NCBI GenBank assembly: GCA_947458305.1
Contig: CANGZO010000110.1
Coordinates: forward strand, 1-7,631
Direction: 5' to 3'
Length of the DNA: 7,631 nt
From: Comamonadaceae bacterium
GTDB lineage: Bacteria > Pseudomonadota > Gammaproteobacteria > Burkholderiales > Burkholderiaceae_C
Positions 1-6,661 of this stretch are shown here, piece by piece (position 1 is the stretch's first letter; each line of letters starts with the position of its first letter). Made by a program: the position numbers and the translations under genes. The notes beneath the pieces are model-generated. The model was not told where the DNA came from. It worked only from the letters and a program-made list of their open reading frames with translations, and did no database searches.

Positions 1-1
1 A

Positions 2-1009
2 GCCCTGCAAGCCGCCCTGGCCCAGATTGAAAAGCAATTCGGCAAAGGCACCATCATGCGCCTGGGTGAAGGCGAAGTGATCGCTGACATCCAGGTGGTC
101 TCCACCGGCTCTTTGGGCCTGGACATCGCGCTGGGTGTGGGCGGTTTGCCCCGTGGCCGCGTGATCGAGATCTACGGTCCAGAGTCTTCCGGCAAAACCA
201 CCCTCACCCTGCAAGTCATCTCCGAAATGCAGCGCCTGGGCGGCACCTGCGCCTTTGTCGACGCCGAACACGCGCTGGACGTGCAATACGCCCAAAACCT
301 GGGCGTCAACTTGCAAGAGTTGCTGGTCAGCCAGCCCGACACCGGCGAGCAGGCCCTGGAAATCGTGGACAGCTTGGTGCGCTCCGGCGCGGTGGACCTG
401 GTCGTCATTGACTCGGTCGCGGCCCTCACGCCCAAGGCCGAAATCGAAGGCGACATGGGCGACAGCCTGCCCGGCCTGCAAGCGCGTTTGATGAGCCAGG
501 CCCTGCGCAAGCTGACCGCCACCATCAAGAAAACCAACTGCACCGTCATCTTCATCAACCAGATCCGCATGAAGATCGGCGTCATGTTCGGCAGCCCTGA
601 AACCACCACCGGCGGCAATGCGCTCAAGTTTTACGCATCTGTCCGTCTGGACATCCGCCGCACCGGCACCATCAAGAAGGGCGACGACGCGATCGGCAAT
701 GAGACCAAAGTCAAAGTGGTCAAAAACAAAGTCGCGCCGCCCTTCAAGACGGCCGAGTTCGACATCCTGTTTGGCGAGGGCATCAGCCGCGAGGGCGAGG
801 TGATTGACATGGGCGTCACCGCCAAAATCGTGGACAAGTCGGGCGCGTGGTACGCCTACCAGGGCGAAAAAATCGGCCAAGGCCGCGACAACGCCCGCGA
901 GTTTTTGCGCGAGAACCCAGCTTTGGCCCGCGAGATTGAAAACAAGGTCCGTGAATCTCTGGGCATCCGCTTGCTCGAGTCGGCCATTGCCGAACCCAAG
1001 GGTGACTGA
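2..1009 (+). CDS. recA: Recombinase RecA (5' end outside window)
   Basis: RecA is the cytoplasmic ATP-dependent recombinase. It polymerises on single-stranded DNA, carries out homologous strand exchange, and acts as co-protease for LexA in the SOS response. The frame is open from base 2 with RecA-like sequence ahead of the first ATG at 56 (ALQAALAQIEKQFGKGTIM), so that ATG is internal and the true start lies upstream; roughly 10-20 residues are missing by comparison with E. coli. Visible are Walker A GPESSGKT (bases 176-199), Walker B LVVIDSVAAL, the L2 DNA-binding region with INQIRMKIGVMFGSPETTTG, and the C-terminal domain. The 335 visible residues are intact with no frameshift. The C-terminal tail is short (ending AEPKGD) and less acidic than that of E. 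coli. recX follows directly, so the two are probably co-transcribed. The SOS promoter and LexA box, if present, are outside the window. Confidence 0.98.
   Translation, partial: ALQAALAQIEKQFGKGTIMRLGEGEVIADIQVVSTGSLGLDIALGVGGLPRGRVIEIYGPESSGKTTLTLQVISEMQRLGGTCAFVDAEHALDVQYAQNLGVNLQELLVSQPDTGEQALEIVDSLVRSGAVDLVVIDSVAALTPKAEIEGDMGDSLPGLQARLMSQALRKLTATIKKTNCTVIFINQIRMKIGVMFGSPETTTGGNALKFYASVRLDIRRTGTIKKGDDAIGNETKVKVVKNKVAPPFKTAEFDILFGEGISREGEVIDMGVTAKIVDKSGAWYAYQGEKIGQGRDNAREFLRENPALAREIENKVRESLGIRLLESAIAEPKGD
998..1004 (+). promoter_or_regulatory. Ribosome binding site for recX
   Basis: AAGGGTG lies inside the last codons of recA, seven bases before the TTG at 1012. This purine-rich Shine-Dalgarno-like sequence supports the TTG as the recX start and suggests translation coupled to recA termination. 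Confidence 0.6.
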
Positions 1010-1011
1010 GC

Positions 1012-1461
1012 TTGAACAAACCCGGTTTTCAACCCTCGCTCAAAGGCCGCGCCCTGCGGCTTTTGAGCCAGCGTGAACACTCTCGCAGCGAGCTGGAACG
1101 CAAACTGGCCCCGCACGAAGAGGCGCCGGGCGAGCTGGCCAAAGCGCTCGATGAACTGCAAGCACGGGACTTCATCAACGACGGCCGCGCGGTGGACTCG
1201 GTGGTCAACCGCCGCTCAGGCAAATTGGGCAGCGCACGCATCAAGCAAGAGTTGGCCGCCAAAGGCTTGTCAGGCGAAGCCGTGGCCGAAGCCATGGCGA
1301 GCCTGAAAGACTCTGAACTGAGCCGAGCGCAAGAGGTCTGGCGCAAAAAATTCGGTACAGCGCCTCAAGATCCGCAAGCGCGGGCCAAACAAATGCGCTT
1401 TTTGCTCAGCCGCGGCTTCCCATCTGAAGTGGTCCGGCGAACCGTGCCCGACATCGACTGA
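1012..1461 (+). CDS. recX: Regulatory protein RecX
   Basis: RecX binds the RecA filament and limits its growth and activity, restraining recombination and SOS induction. The 149-residue product is close to the usual proteobacterial length of about 150-165. It shows the family pattern of repeated three-helix units. The N-terminal unit has ALRLLSQREHSRSELERKL, the second has LDELQARDFINDGRAVDS followed by KLGSARIKQELAAKGL, and the C-terminal unit has KKFG and KQMRFLLSRGFPSEVVRR. The start is a TTG two bases after the recA stop; no ATG lies in frame near it, and a Shine-Dalgarno-like AAGGGTG precedes it. The tight spacing indicates an operon with recA. The recA-recX order is conserved in many bacteria, which strengthens the call. 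Confidence 0.95.
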   Translation: MNKPGFQPSLKGRALRLLSQREHSRSELERKLAPHEEAPGELAKALDELQARDFINDGRAVDSVVNRRSGKLGSARIKQELAAKGLSGEAVAEAMASLKDSELSRAQEVWRKKFGTAPQDPQARAKQMRFLLSRGFPSEVVRRTVPDID

Positions 1462-1483
1462 GCACCTGCCATCCCCTCATACC

Positions 1484-1515
1484 GCCTCAGACTGCATCTT
1501 GGCTTGGGTTGAGGC
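1484..1515. terminator. Weak inverted repeat between convergent recX and DUF1289 gene
   Basis: The 66-base gap 1462-1527 separates the convergent ends of recX and the DUF1289 gene. It holds an inverted repeat GCCTCA (1484-1489) / TGAGGC (1510-1515), extendable by one G-T pair, with a loop of about 18-20 bases. The loop is long and no T-run follows on either strand, so this is only a weak candidate for a bidirectional terminator. A direct repeat AGGGCT is also present near 1517-1534. Nothing else is recognisable in the gap. Confidence 0.25.
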
Positions 1516-1527
1516 TTAGGGCTGACT

Positions 1528-1989
1528 TCAGGGCTTCAGGTCGAGTGGCACTTGGGCATCGGCGGCGGCCTTGGCCCAATGGCGCTCTTCAGCGGCCCGC
1601 TCGGCGTACCGGTTGAAACGCCAAGAAGTCCCATCGACGGTGATGCGACGCCAAATGGCACGCTTTTCACCCGGACTCAACTCAATCCACATCTGCACTT
1701 CTTCAAAACTGCGCCCACAGCCTTTGCAGGTTTCGTCCCCTTGGCTGGTGGAACAGATGGCAATACAAGGCGTGTCGGGCGTGCTGGCATACCAGTCTTG
1801 CCAGGCTTGTGCAGCGGCCAAGGGCAAGCTGAACTCATCCGCCAAATCCTGCCGGTGGTAAACCATCAGGCCATACACCTCGGCCAAAGCGCGCAATTGC
1901 GGGGGCAGCGCCACGCCGTCCGCAGACGGATTCTTGCTGCGCCAATGGTTGATGGCGGCTTCGATGTCGGTGATGTAGATGCCGGCCAT
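1528..1989 (-). CDS. DUF3717/DUF1289 domain-containing protein
   Basis: This is a small protein of 153 residues with two recognisable parts and no established function. Residues 3-50 (IYITDIEAAINHWR, then LRALAEVYGLMVYHRQ) resemble DUF3717, a short domain known from beta-proteobacteria. Residues 73-118 match DUF1289: TPCIAICS, then ETCKGCGRSFEEVQMW and ELSPGEKRAIWRRI. Four cysteines (C75, C79, C88, C91; spacing Cx3C-x8-Cx2C) could bind a metal such as zinc, which is inference only. There is no signal peptide or membrane segment, so it is probably cytoplasmic. The ATG at 1989 sits directly before the conserved ITDIEAAI segment, but its Shine-Dalgarno is poor. It lies 49 bases downstream of the BepA-like gene on the same strand and may be co-transcribed with it; it is convergent with recX. 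Confidence 0.85.
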   Translation of the reverse strand: MAGIYITDIEAAINHWRSKNPSADGVALPPQLRALAEVYGLMVYHRQDLADEFSLPLAAAQAWQDWYASTPDTPCIAICSTSQGDETCKGCGRSFEEVQMWIELSPGEKRAIWRRITVDGTSWRFNRYAERAAEERHWAKAAADAQVPLDLKP

Positions 1990-2038
1990 GCTGGGGTGGT
2001 GAAGTCAGGGAGGGCGATCATAGCCCCAATGGCTGCAC

Positions 2039-3607
2039 TCAGCGTTCTGGGGCCATCAACCCCCGCAAGCGCTCTCGGGCATGGCGCAAGCGAACGTCCA
2101 CAATCGACGCTTCAATGTGCTCCCCCGGCTGTAATCGGCCTTTCAGGGCCACCTCTTGTGCTGCCCTGAAACGGTCAACGGCGCCCGGCCAATCGAGCCG
2201 TGCGGCCTGGGCTTCGCCAGCCGCTCGCAAAGAAGCCAAGCCTTCCCCTTTCAACGACAACAAAGCCGACAGCCGGTCCCAAGCCTGCGCATCCAGTGGC
2301 GTTTGCTGCACCACCTGGCGCAACTGGGCCACCACCGCCGGCAGCAATGGGTGCGCTGGCAAACGCTGCAACACTTGCGCCACAGCCATCAACTCGGGGC
2401 GTTGCCAAGTCTGCCGGCCAGCTTCTGGTGCCAAAGCTTGCAGGGCCAGGGTCGGGTTTTCTTGCCGCTCTGCGACCTCGGCCTGCAGCAGTCGCCACCA
2501 GCGCTGCGCCGCCGCATAAGAGGGCAGGTGCCGCTGCGACTGGACCAAGGCACCCAAGGCCTGCAATTGGCGCTGGGTGGCTGCCGCATCGCGCAACAGC
2601 ACATGCGACAAAGTGGCGGCATACAAAGCCGCGGCTTGGTCGGCTGCCGAAGCCGTAGTGGGCAAAGCAGCTGGGCCCTGGATCCAAGCCTTGAGCGCAT
2701 CCGGGCTGCTTTGCGACAGCACCCGGGCTCTGGCCGCCATCATGGCGTGGGCCATGTCGGGCAAGGGCTTGGGCCCGGCCACATTCAACTGCTGGCGCGC
2801 CTGCATGTCGGCCATGCGTTCGGTTGTCAAAGGGTGGCTGCGCAGATAGGGGAAAGCCCCGCTGTCGTTCAGCCCCGCCGCTTGTTGCAGCTTGGCAAAC
2901 ATGCTGACGAAACCACCCGGGTCATAACCTGCGTCCACCAAAATGCCATAGCCCACCCGGTCGGCCTCGCGCTCCATGTCGCGGGTGTAGCTCAGCTGGG
3001 TCTGGATCGCGGCGGCTTGACCGCCCACGATCAGGGCTTGCGCCGCTTGCGGACTTTTGCTGGCCGCCAAAGCACCCAAAATCATCGATCCCACCACCCA
3101 AGGCGTCATTTTGGACTGGTCGCTCATGCCACGTGCAATGTGCCGCTGCGTGACGTGGCTCAGCTCGTGGGCCAGCACCGACGCCAACTCGTCGGCCGTG
3201 CTGACCACCGCCATCAGCCCCAAGTGCACCCCCAAATACCCCCCCGGCAATGCAAAGGCGTTCACCGAACGGTCGCGCCCCAGCAAAATCCGCCAAGCAA
3301 AGCGCTCTTGCAACTCTGCAGACAACTCACCGCGCGCCACAGCGGCACGCACCAAGGGCGCCCAAAGCTGCTGGATGTACTCGTCCAGCACCGCATCTTC
3401 CAAATAATCCGGATCACGGAACAGCTCGCGCGCGATGCGGTCGCCCAACTGGCGCTCCGCACTCAGGGAGATGCTGTCGCCATCCCCCAAGGCCGGAAGG
3501 CCGGTGTTTTGTGCCCAAGCAGCACCTGTGCTCAAAGACATGGCCAAAGCCATGCCGAGTGTCCACTGATATCGACGGTCTGGGAGTTTCAAAGCGATCC
3601 ATGTCAT
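2039..3607 (-). CDS. bepA: Exported M48 metalloprotease, BepA/YfgC type, with C-terminal TPR region
   Basis: This is a probable periplasmic zinc protease and chaperone. In E. coli, BepA (YfgC) acts at the outer membrane with the BAM and LPT machineries, promoting LptD maturation or degrading stalled outer membrane proteins. From the ATG at 3607 the product is 522 residues. A signal peptide has Arg/Lys in the first 12 residues, a hydrophobic core at about 15-29, and a probable AWA|QN cleavage after residue 32. The M48 domain carries NAFALPGGYLGVHLGLM (116-132), the zinc motif HELSH (147-151, bases 3155-3169) and the third ligand in EREAD (E214). SHPLTTERMAD places H258 where E. coli BepA has its regulatory His246. 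From about residue 280 the chain is Ala/Leu/Gln-rich and helical, consistent with TPR repeats. The frame stays open upstream to 4051, but that part is antisense to moaC and precedes the signal peptide. The Shine-Dalgarno at 3607 is weak, so the start could shift slightly. The symbol is given by family resemblance. Confidence 0.9.
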   Translation of the reverse strand: MTWIALKLPDRRYQWTLGMALAMSLSTGAAWAQNTGLPALGDGDSISLSAERQLGDRIARELFRDPDYLEDAVLDEYIQQLWAPLVRAAVARGELSAELQERFAWRILLGRDRSVNAFALPGGYLGVHLGLMAVVSTADELASVLAHELSHVTQRHIARGMSDQSKMTPWVVGSMILGALAASKSPQAAQALIVGGQAAAIQTQLSYTRDMEREADRVGYGILVDAGYDPGGFVSMFAKLQQAAGLNDSGAFPYLRSHPLTTERMADMQARQQLNVAGPKPLPDMAHAMMAARARVLSQSSPDALKAWIQGPAALPTTASAADQAAALYAATLSHVLLRDAAATQRQLQALGALVQSQRHLPSYAAAQRWWRLLQAEVAERQENPTLALQALAPEAGRQTWQRPELMAVAQVLQRLPAHPLLPAVVAQLRQVVQQTPLDAQAWDRLSALLSLKGEGLASLRAAGEAQAARLDWPGAVDRFRAAQEVALKGRLQPGEHIEASIVDVRLRHARERLRGLMAPER

Positions 3608-3668
3608 TGACAAGACCCGTATGATGCACGCTTGCGAAGAACCTGTCGCCCACCCCGAAATCACGCGC
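3608..3668. promoter_or_regulatory. Divergent intergenic region between bepA-like gene and moaC
   Basis: These 61 bases separate the divergent starts of the M48 protease gene (3607) and moaC (3669), so both promoters must lie here or overlap the coding ends. A TTGACA occurs at 3607-3612 and a TATGAT at 3620-3625, but only 7 bases separate them, too few for a sigma-70 promoter. I cannot assign a confident -35/-10 pair on either strand. An upstream ATG at 3621 in the moaC frame would shorten the region to 13 bases. Confidence 0.35.
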
Positions 3669-4154
3669 ATGACCCACGATGCTTTGACCCATTTTGATGC
3701 CCAAGGCCAAGCCCACATGGTCGATGTCGGCCACAAAGTCTCCACCCGGCGTGTGGCCGTGGCCAGAGGCCGAATCACCATGCTGCCCGGCACCTTGGAA
3801 CTGATCACCTCCGGCTCCGCCAAAAAGGGCGATGTGCTCGGGATCGCCCGCATCGCCGGCATCCAGGGCGCCAAAAAAACCAGCGACCTGATTCCCTTGT
3901 GCCACCCGATCGGCTTAACGCGGGTCGCCGTGGAGTTTGAAGTTGATGCCGCCACCTTCAGCGTGGCCTGCACCGCCACCGCCGAAGTCAATGGCCAGAC
4001 CGGCGTGGAAATGGAAGCCCTCACCGCCGTGCAAGTGGCCCTGCTCACCATTTACGACATGTGCAAAGCGGTGGACCGCGGCATGGTCATCACCGATGTG
4101 AAGTTGCTGGAAAAGCACGGCGGCAAATCGGGGAGCTTTGTCGCACCAAGCTGA
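3669..4154 (+). CDS. moaC: Cyclic pyranopterin monophosphate synthase MoaC
   Basis: MoaC takes the MoaA product 3',8-cyclo-7,8-dihydro-GTP and rearranges it to cyclic pyranopterin monophosphate, the first stable intermediate of molybdenum cofactor synthesis, in the cytoplasm. From the ATG at 3669 the product is 161 residues, the same length as E. coli MoaC, and begins MTHDALTHFDAQGQAHMVDV, which aligns with the E. coli N-terminus. Conserved blocks are KKGDV (K53), RIAGIQGAKK, LIPLCHP (H79), TGVEMEALTA (E114, E116), IYDMCKAV (D130, K133) and a C-terminal HGGKSG. H79, D130 and K133 correspond to catalytic residues known in E. coli (H77, D128, K131). An in-frame ATG at 3621 would add 16 residues with no family support; neither start has a good Shine-Dalgarno. 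No other moa or moe gene is in the window. A histidine kinase gene follows after 29 bases. Confidence 0.97.
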   Translation: MTHDALTHFDAQGQAHMVDVGHKVSTRRVAVARGRITMLPGTLELITSGSAKKGDVLGIARIAGIQGAKKTSDLIPLCHPIGLTRVAVEFEVDAATFSVACTATAEVNGQTGVEMEALTAVQVALLTIYDMCKAVDRGMVITDVKLLEKHGGKSGSFVAPS

Positions 4155-4183
4155 AGCGACCCCCGACACGACGGCACCCTGGC

Positions 4184-5593
4184 GTGACACTCTTTCACTT
4201 CCCTACCGCTTACTTCATTGCCGGGATCTTGTTCCTGGCCATGCCCTCGGCCCTGTGGCTGTTGTTGCGCCAAACACCCGCGCGCGGCTTGGCTTTGTGG
4301 TGCTCCGGCGGCTTGGCTTTTGGCCTGGGTTTGATGCTGCTGGGCTCCAGAGGCATGCTGCCCGAATGGATGACGTACGGACTGGCCAATAGCCTGCTGT
4401 TTGCTGGCACGGCTCTGTGGGTTTTGGCCTTGCGGCGCAAATTGGGTCGCCCCATGCCCGTCATGCGCTTGGTCCTGTGCACCCTGGTCTTTGGGCTCGT
4501 CTACGAGGTGTTCAACTCGTGGTGGGCCAATCCCACCTGGCGCTTTCTCTGGAGTACGAGCATCGTTTGCGGCATGCTGTTCTGGGTGGCTGGCTTGGCC
4601 AGAGAACTGGGGCTGCGCCGCAAAAGCTTCAGCGCCAACGTGGTGGCCTTGGTGTACTTGCTGCTGGGAACGCTGCTGTCGTTCAGGGCCATCAGCGTCA
4701 TACTGGGATTAACGCAACCGGGTGCCTTGAATGTGGATGCCTTGTCGATGGTGGTCATCACCATGGGCGTGCTGACCTCGGTGGTGGGCAACATCGGTTT
4801 TTTGGGCGTCGTCATGGAGCGCGTCTCTCGCAAATCACTCGCCACCGCCCAAGCCCAAGCCCGCCAAGAAGAAGCCTCGCGCTTGCTGCAGCAGATCACG
4901 CAACTGGAGAGGCAACGCAGCGTGGGGCAAATTGCCGCCTCACTGGGCCACGAGTTGAGCCAGCCCCTGACCAACCTGCACCTGATCATTGACCGCATGG
5001 ACATGGCGCAAGAAAACCAGGATGGCCGATCGCTGGCGGATGACCTGCAGGCCTTGCAGCGCAACACCCAAAAGGCCACCGATATCCTGCACCGGATCCG
5101 GACCTTCATCCGCACCCAGGACATCCAATTTGAACCCGTCGAATTGGGCCAAGTCATCGCCGATGTGAACGACTTGATCCACGATTTGTCTTTCAATGAA
5201 TCGGTGCAAATCCAAGTTGAGCTGCCCAAAGAGAAGGCATGGGTCATGGGGGATGCCGTTCAGTTGTCCCAAATTTTGCTGAACGTGTTGCGCAATGCCA
5301 TTCAGGCCACGCACGGGCAGCCGGATCGGCGCATCCACATCACCGTGCGGCGCGAGAAAACCTCGCTCGTCTTGGAGGTGGTGGACAACGGCCCCGGCAT
5401 GAGCCCGGACGTGCTGGCGCAGGTCGCGACCCCGTTTTTCAGCACCAAACCCGATGGCTTGGGCGTGGGGCTGTCCATCGCCCAATCGATTGCCAAACAA
5501 CACCGGGGCAGCTTGCAAATCGACAACCACCCTGACGGCGGAGCCAGGGTTTGCCTTCAGCTGCCCGAGTGGGTGCCGCACCAGGCACTTTGA
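4184..5593 (+). CDS. Membrane-bound sensor histidine kinase with about seven membrane segments
   Basis: This is a two-component sensor that would autophosphorylate on histidine and pass the phosphate to an unidentified response regulator. From the GTG at 4184 it has 469 residues. About seven hydrophobic segments can be seen (roughly 7-28, 35-54, 63-83, 93-113, 119-139, 151-174, 187-211) with short loops and no large periplasmic domain. A coiled-coil-like linker rich in Gln, Ala and Arg follows (215-247). The H-box is SLGHELSQPLTNL with phospho-acceptor H256 (bases 4949-4951). The ATPase domain has the N-box LLNVLRNAIQA (N371), G1 DNGPGM (401-406), the F-box PFFSTK (417-422) and G2 GLGVGLSI (425-432), so the kinase core looks complete. 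The HELSQPL style resembles the FixL/DctB class. It sits 29 bases after moaC and may share its transcript. No response regulator adjoins it and the stimulus is unknown. The start is uncertain: GTG 4184 precedes the first membrane segment but lacks a clear Shine-Dalgarno, and the open frame runs back into moaC. Confidence 0.92.
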   Translation: MTLFHFPTAYFIAGILFLAMPSALWLLLRQTPARGLALWCSGGLAFGLGLMLLGSRGMLPEWMTYGLANSLLFAGTALWVLALRRKLGRPMPVMRLVLCTLVFGLVYEVFNSWWANPTWRFLWSTSIVCGMLFWVAGLARELGLRRKSFSANVVALVYLLLGTLLSFRAISVILGLTQPGALNVDALSMVVITMGVLTSVVGNIGFLGVVMERVSRKSLATAQAQARQEEASRLLQQITQLERQRSVGQIAASLGHELSQPLTNLHLIIDRMDMAQENQDGRSLADDLQALQRNTQKATDILHRIRTFIRTQDIQFEPVELGQVIADVNDLIHDLSFNESVQIQVELPKEKAWVMGDAVQLSQILLNVLRNAIQATHGQPDRRIHITVRREKTSLVLEVVDNGPGMSPDVLAQVATPFFSTKPDGLGVGLSIAQSIAKQHRGSLQIDNHPDGGARVCLQLPEWVPHQAL

Positions 5594-5604
5594 CAAGTGC
5601 CCGG
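5581..5604. terminator. Stem-loop terminator candidate overlapping the kinase stop codon
   Basis: GGCACTT (5584-5590) and AAGTGCC (5595-5601) form a perfect 7-bp stem with a TGAC loop. The stem can be extended by two more G-C pairs (5581-5582 with 5603-5604) across one A-C mismatch. The loop contains the TGA stop of the kinase gene. It lies in the 19-base gap between convergent genes and so could serve both strands. No strong T-run follows on either strand, so whether it works as an intrinsic terminator is inferred from position and stem quality. Confidence 0.5.
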
Positions 5605-5612
5605 CGGGTTGG

Positions 5613-6632
5613 TCATTCGGCTTTGATGTTGGCCGACTTAACGACTGCCGCGTAACGCGACAAATCACGCGCCATGTCACGGCCAAACTTCTCAGGGCCG
5701 CCGGGGCTGGCGGTGATGCCCAAGGTGACCAGGCGCTCGCGCACGGCCGGGTCATTGAGCACCGCGTTCAACTCGTTGTTGAGCCTCTCAACGATGGCGC
5801 GCGGTGTTTTGGCGGGCGCCAGCAAGCCCACCCAAGAGTTGATGTCGAAATCGCTCAAACCTGCTTCAATGAATGTGGGCACGTCCGGCAAAGAAGGGGC
5901 GCGTTGGGCGCTCGACACCGCCACCGCGTGCAGCTTGCCCGACTTGACGTGTGGGAAAGCACCCGCCACAGCGGTGTAGACCAAAGGAATATTGCCGCCG
6001 AGCACATCGGTCAAAGCCTGGCCACCGCCTTTGTAGGGAATGTGGACCAGGTTGGCGCCGGTGCGTTGCTTGAGCAATTCACCCGCCAGGTGCGGCGTAC
6101 CGCCGGTGCCCGAAGTGCCGTACGACAAGCCGCCCGACTGGGTTTTGGACAGGGCGATCACTTGTTGCAGTGTCTTGGCGGGCACGCCGGGGTGCGACAC
6201 CAAAATCAAAATGGCGTCGCCAATTTTGCCGATCGGGGCGAAGTCTTTGGCGGTATCAAAACCAACTTTGGGAAACACATGGGGGTTGATCACCATGGTG
6301 CCGTCAAAACCCAGCAGCAGGGTGTACCCGTCCGGCTCGGCCGTGGCCACCATTTGCGTGCCGATGTTGCCCGAGGCGCCGGGCTTGTTGTCGACCACCA
6401 CCTGCTGACCCAACCGCTTGGACAGCTGCTCGGCAATCAATCGGCCGCTGGTGTCGGTCACGCCGCCAACCGCAAAGGGCACCACCAATCGAATCGGTTT
6501 GGCAGGGTAAGCGGCTTGCGCTGCGGCGGTACTGGCGCTCAGGGTCAGGCCTGCGCAAGCAGCAGCCATCAGACCGGTACTGAGGGCCGCTTTGAGCCAT
6601 TGGCGGCGGGGTGTTGTGCTTTTCTTTGGCAT
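5613..6632 (-). CDS. Bug-family (TctC-type) tripartite tricarboxylate transporter substrate-binding protein
   Basis: This is a periplasmic solute-binding protein that would capture a small carboxylate or related organic molecule, either for a TctA/TctB membrane transporter or as an orphan receptor. The 339 residues match the family's usual length of about 320-340. The N-terminus has a signal peptide with a twin arginine (PRRQWLK, residues 8-14), a hydrophobic stretch to about 36, and probable AQA|AYP cleavage after residue 40. Family hallmarks are YPAKPIRLVVPFAVGGVTD (42-60), NKPGASGNIGT (82-92), PDGYTLLL (100-107), SYGTSGTGGTPHLAGELL (170-187), HIPYKGGGQAL (197-207) and LPDVPTFIEAG (248-258). 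Bug proteins are greatly expanded in Burkholderiales and most have unknown ligands. No tctA or tctB is in the window. It is second in a two-gene unit, 29 bases after the lyase-like gene, so the ligand is plausibly related to that enzyme's substrate. Confidence 0.95.
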   Translation of the reverse strand: MPKKSTTPRRQWLKAALSTGLMAAACAGLTLSASTAAAQAAYPAKPIRLVVPFAVGGVTDTSGRLIAEQLSKRLGQQVVVDNKPGASGNIGTQMVATAEPDGYTLLLGFDGTMVINPHVFPKVGFDTAKDFAPIGKIGDAILILVSHPGVPAKTLQQVIALSKTQSGGLSYGTSGTGGTPHLAGELLKQRTGANLVHIPYKGGGQALTDVLGGNIPLVYTAVAGAFPHVKSGKLHAVAVSSAQRAPSLPDVPTFIEAGLSDFDINSWVGLLAPAKTPRAIVERLNNELNAVLNDPAVRERLVTLGITASPGGPEKFGRDMARDLSRYAAVVKSANIKAE

Positions 6633-6638
6633 CGTTGT

Positions 6639-6643
6639 CTCCT
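6639..6643 (-). promoter_or_regulatory. Ribosome binding site of the Bug-family gene
   Basis: Read on the minus strand, AGGAG lies six bases before the ATG at 6632. It is the clearest Shine-Dalgarno in the window and fixes the start of the binding protein. Confidence 0.75.
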
Positions 6644-6661
6644 GGTGGTTTCTTGGGGGAA

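Noticed and set aside
2156..3610. A 484-codon plus-strand open frame opposite the M48 protease gene.
   Set aside because: It is rich in His, Gln and Arg and lacks recognisable motifs, as expected of an antisense shadow in GC-rich DNA. The opposite strand carries an intact protease motif.
3607..3625. TTGACA and TATGAT as a sigma-70 promoter for moaC.
   Set aside because: Only 7 bases separate the two boxes, whereas about 16-18 are needed.
3608..4051. Upstream extension of the M48 protease frame across the moaC region on the minus strand, giving a 670-residue product.
   Set aside because: The extension is antisense to well-conserved moaC codons, resembles no family, and would bury the clear signal peptide inside the protein.
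4061..4183. Starting the histidine kinase at the ATG at 4061 inside moaC.
   Set aside because: The added 41 residues come from the conserved moaC 3' end in another frame and are not kinase-like. The GTG at 4184 sits just before the first membrane segment.
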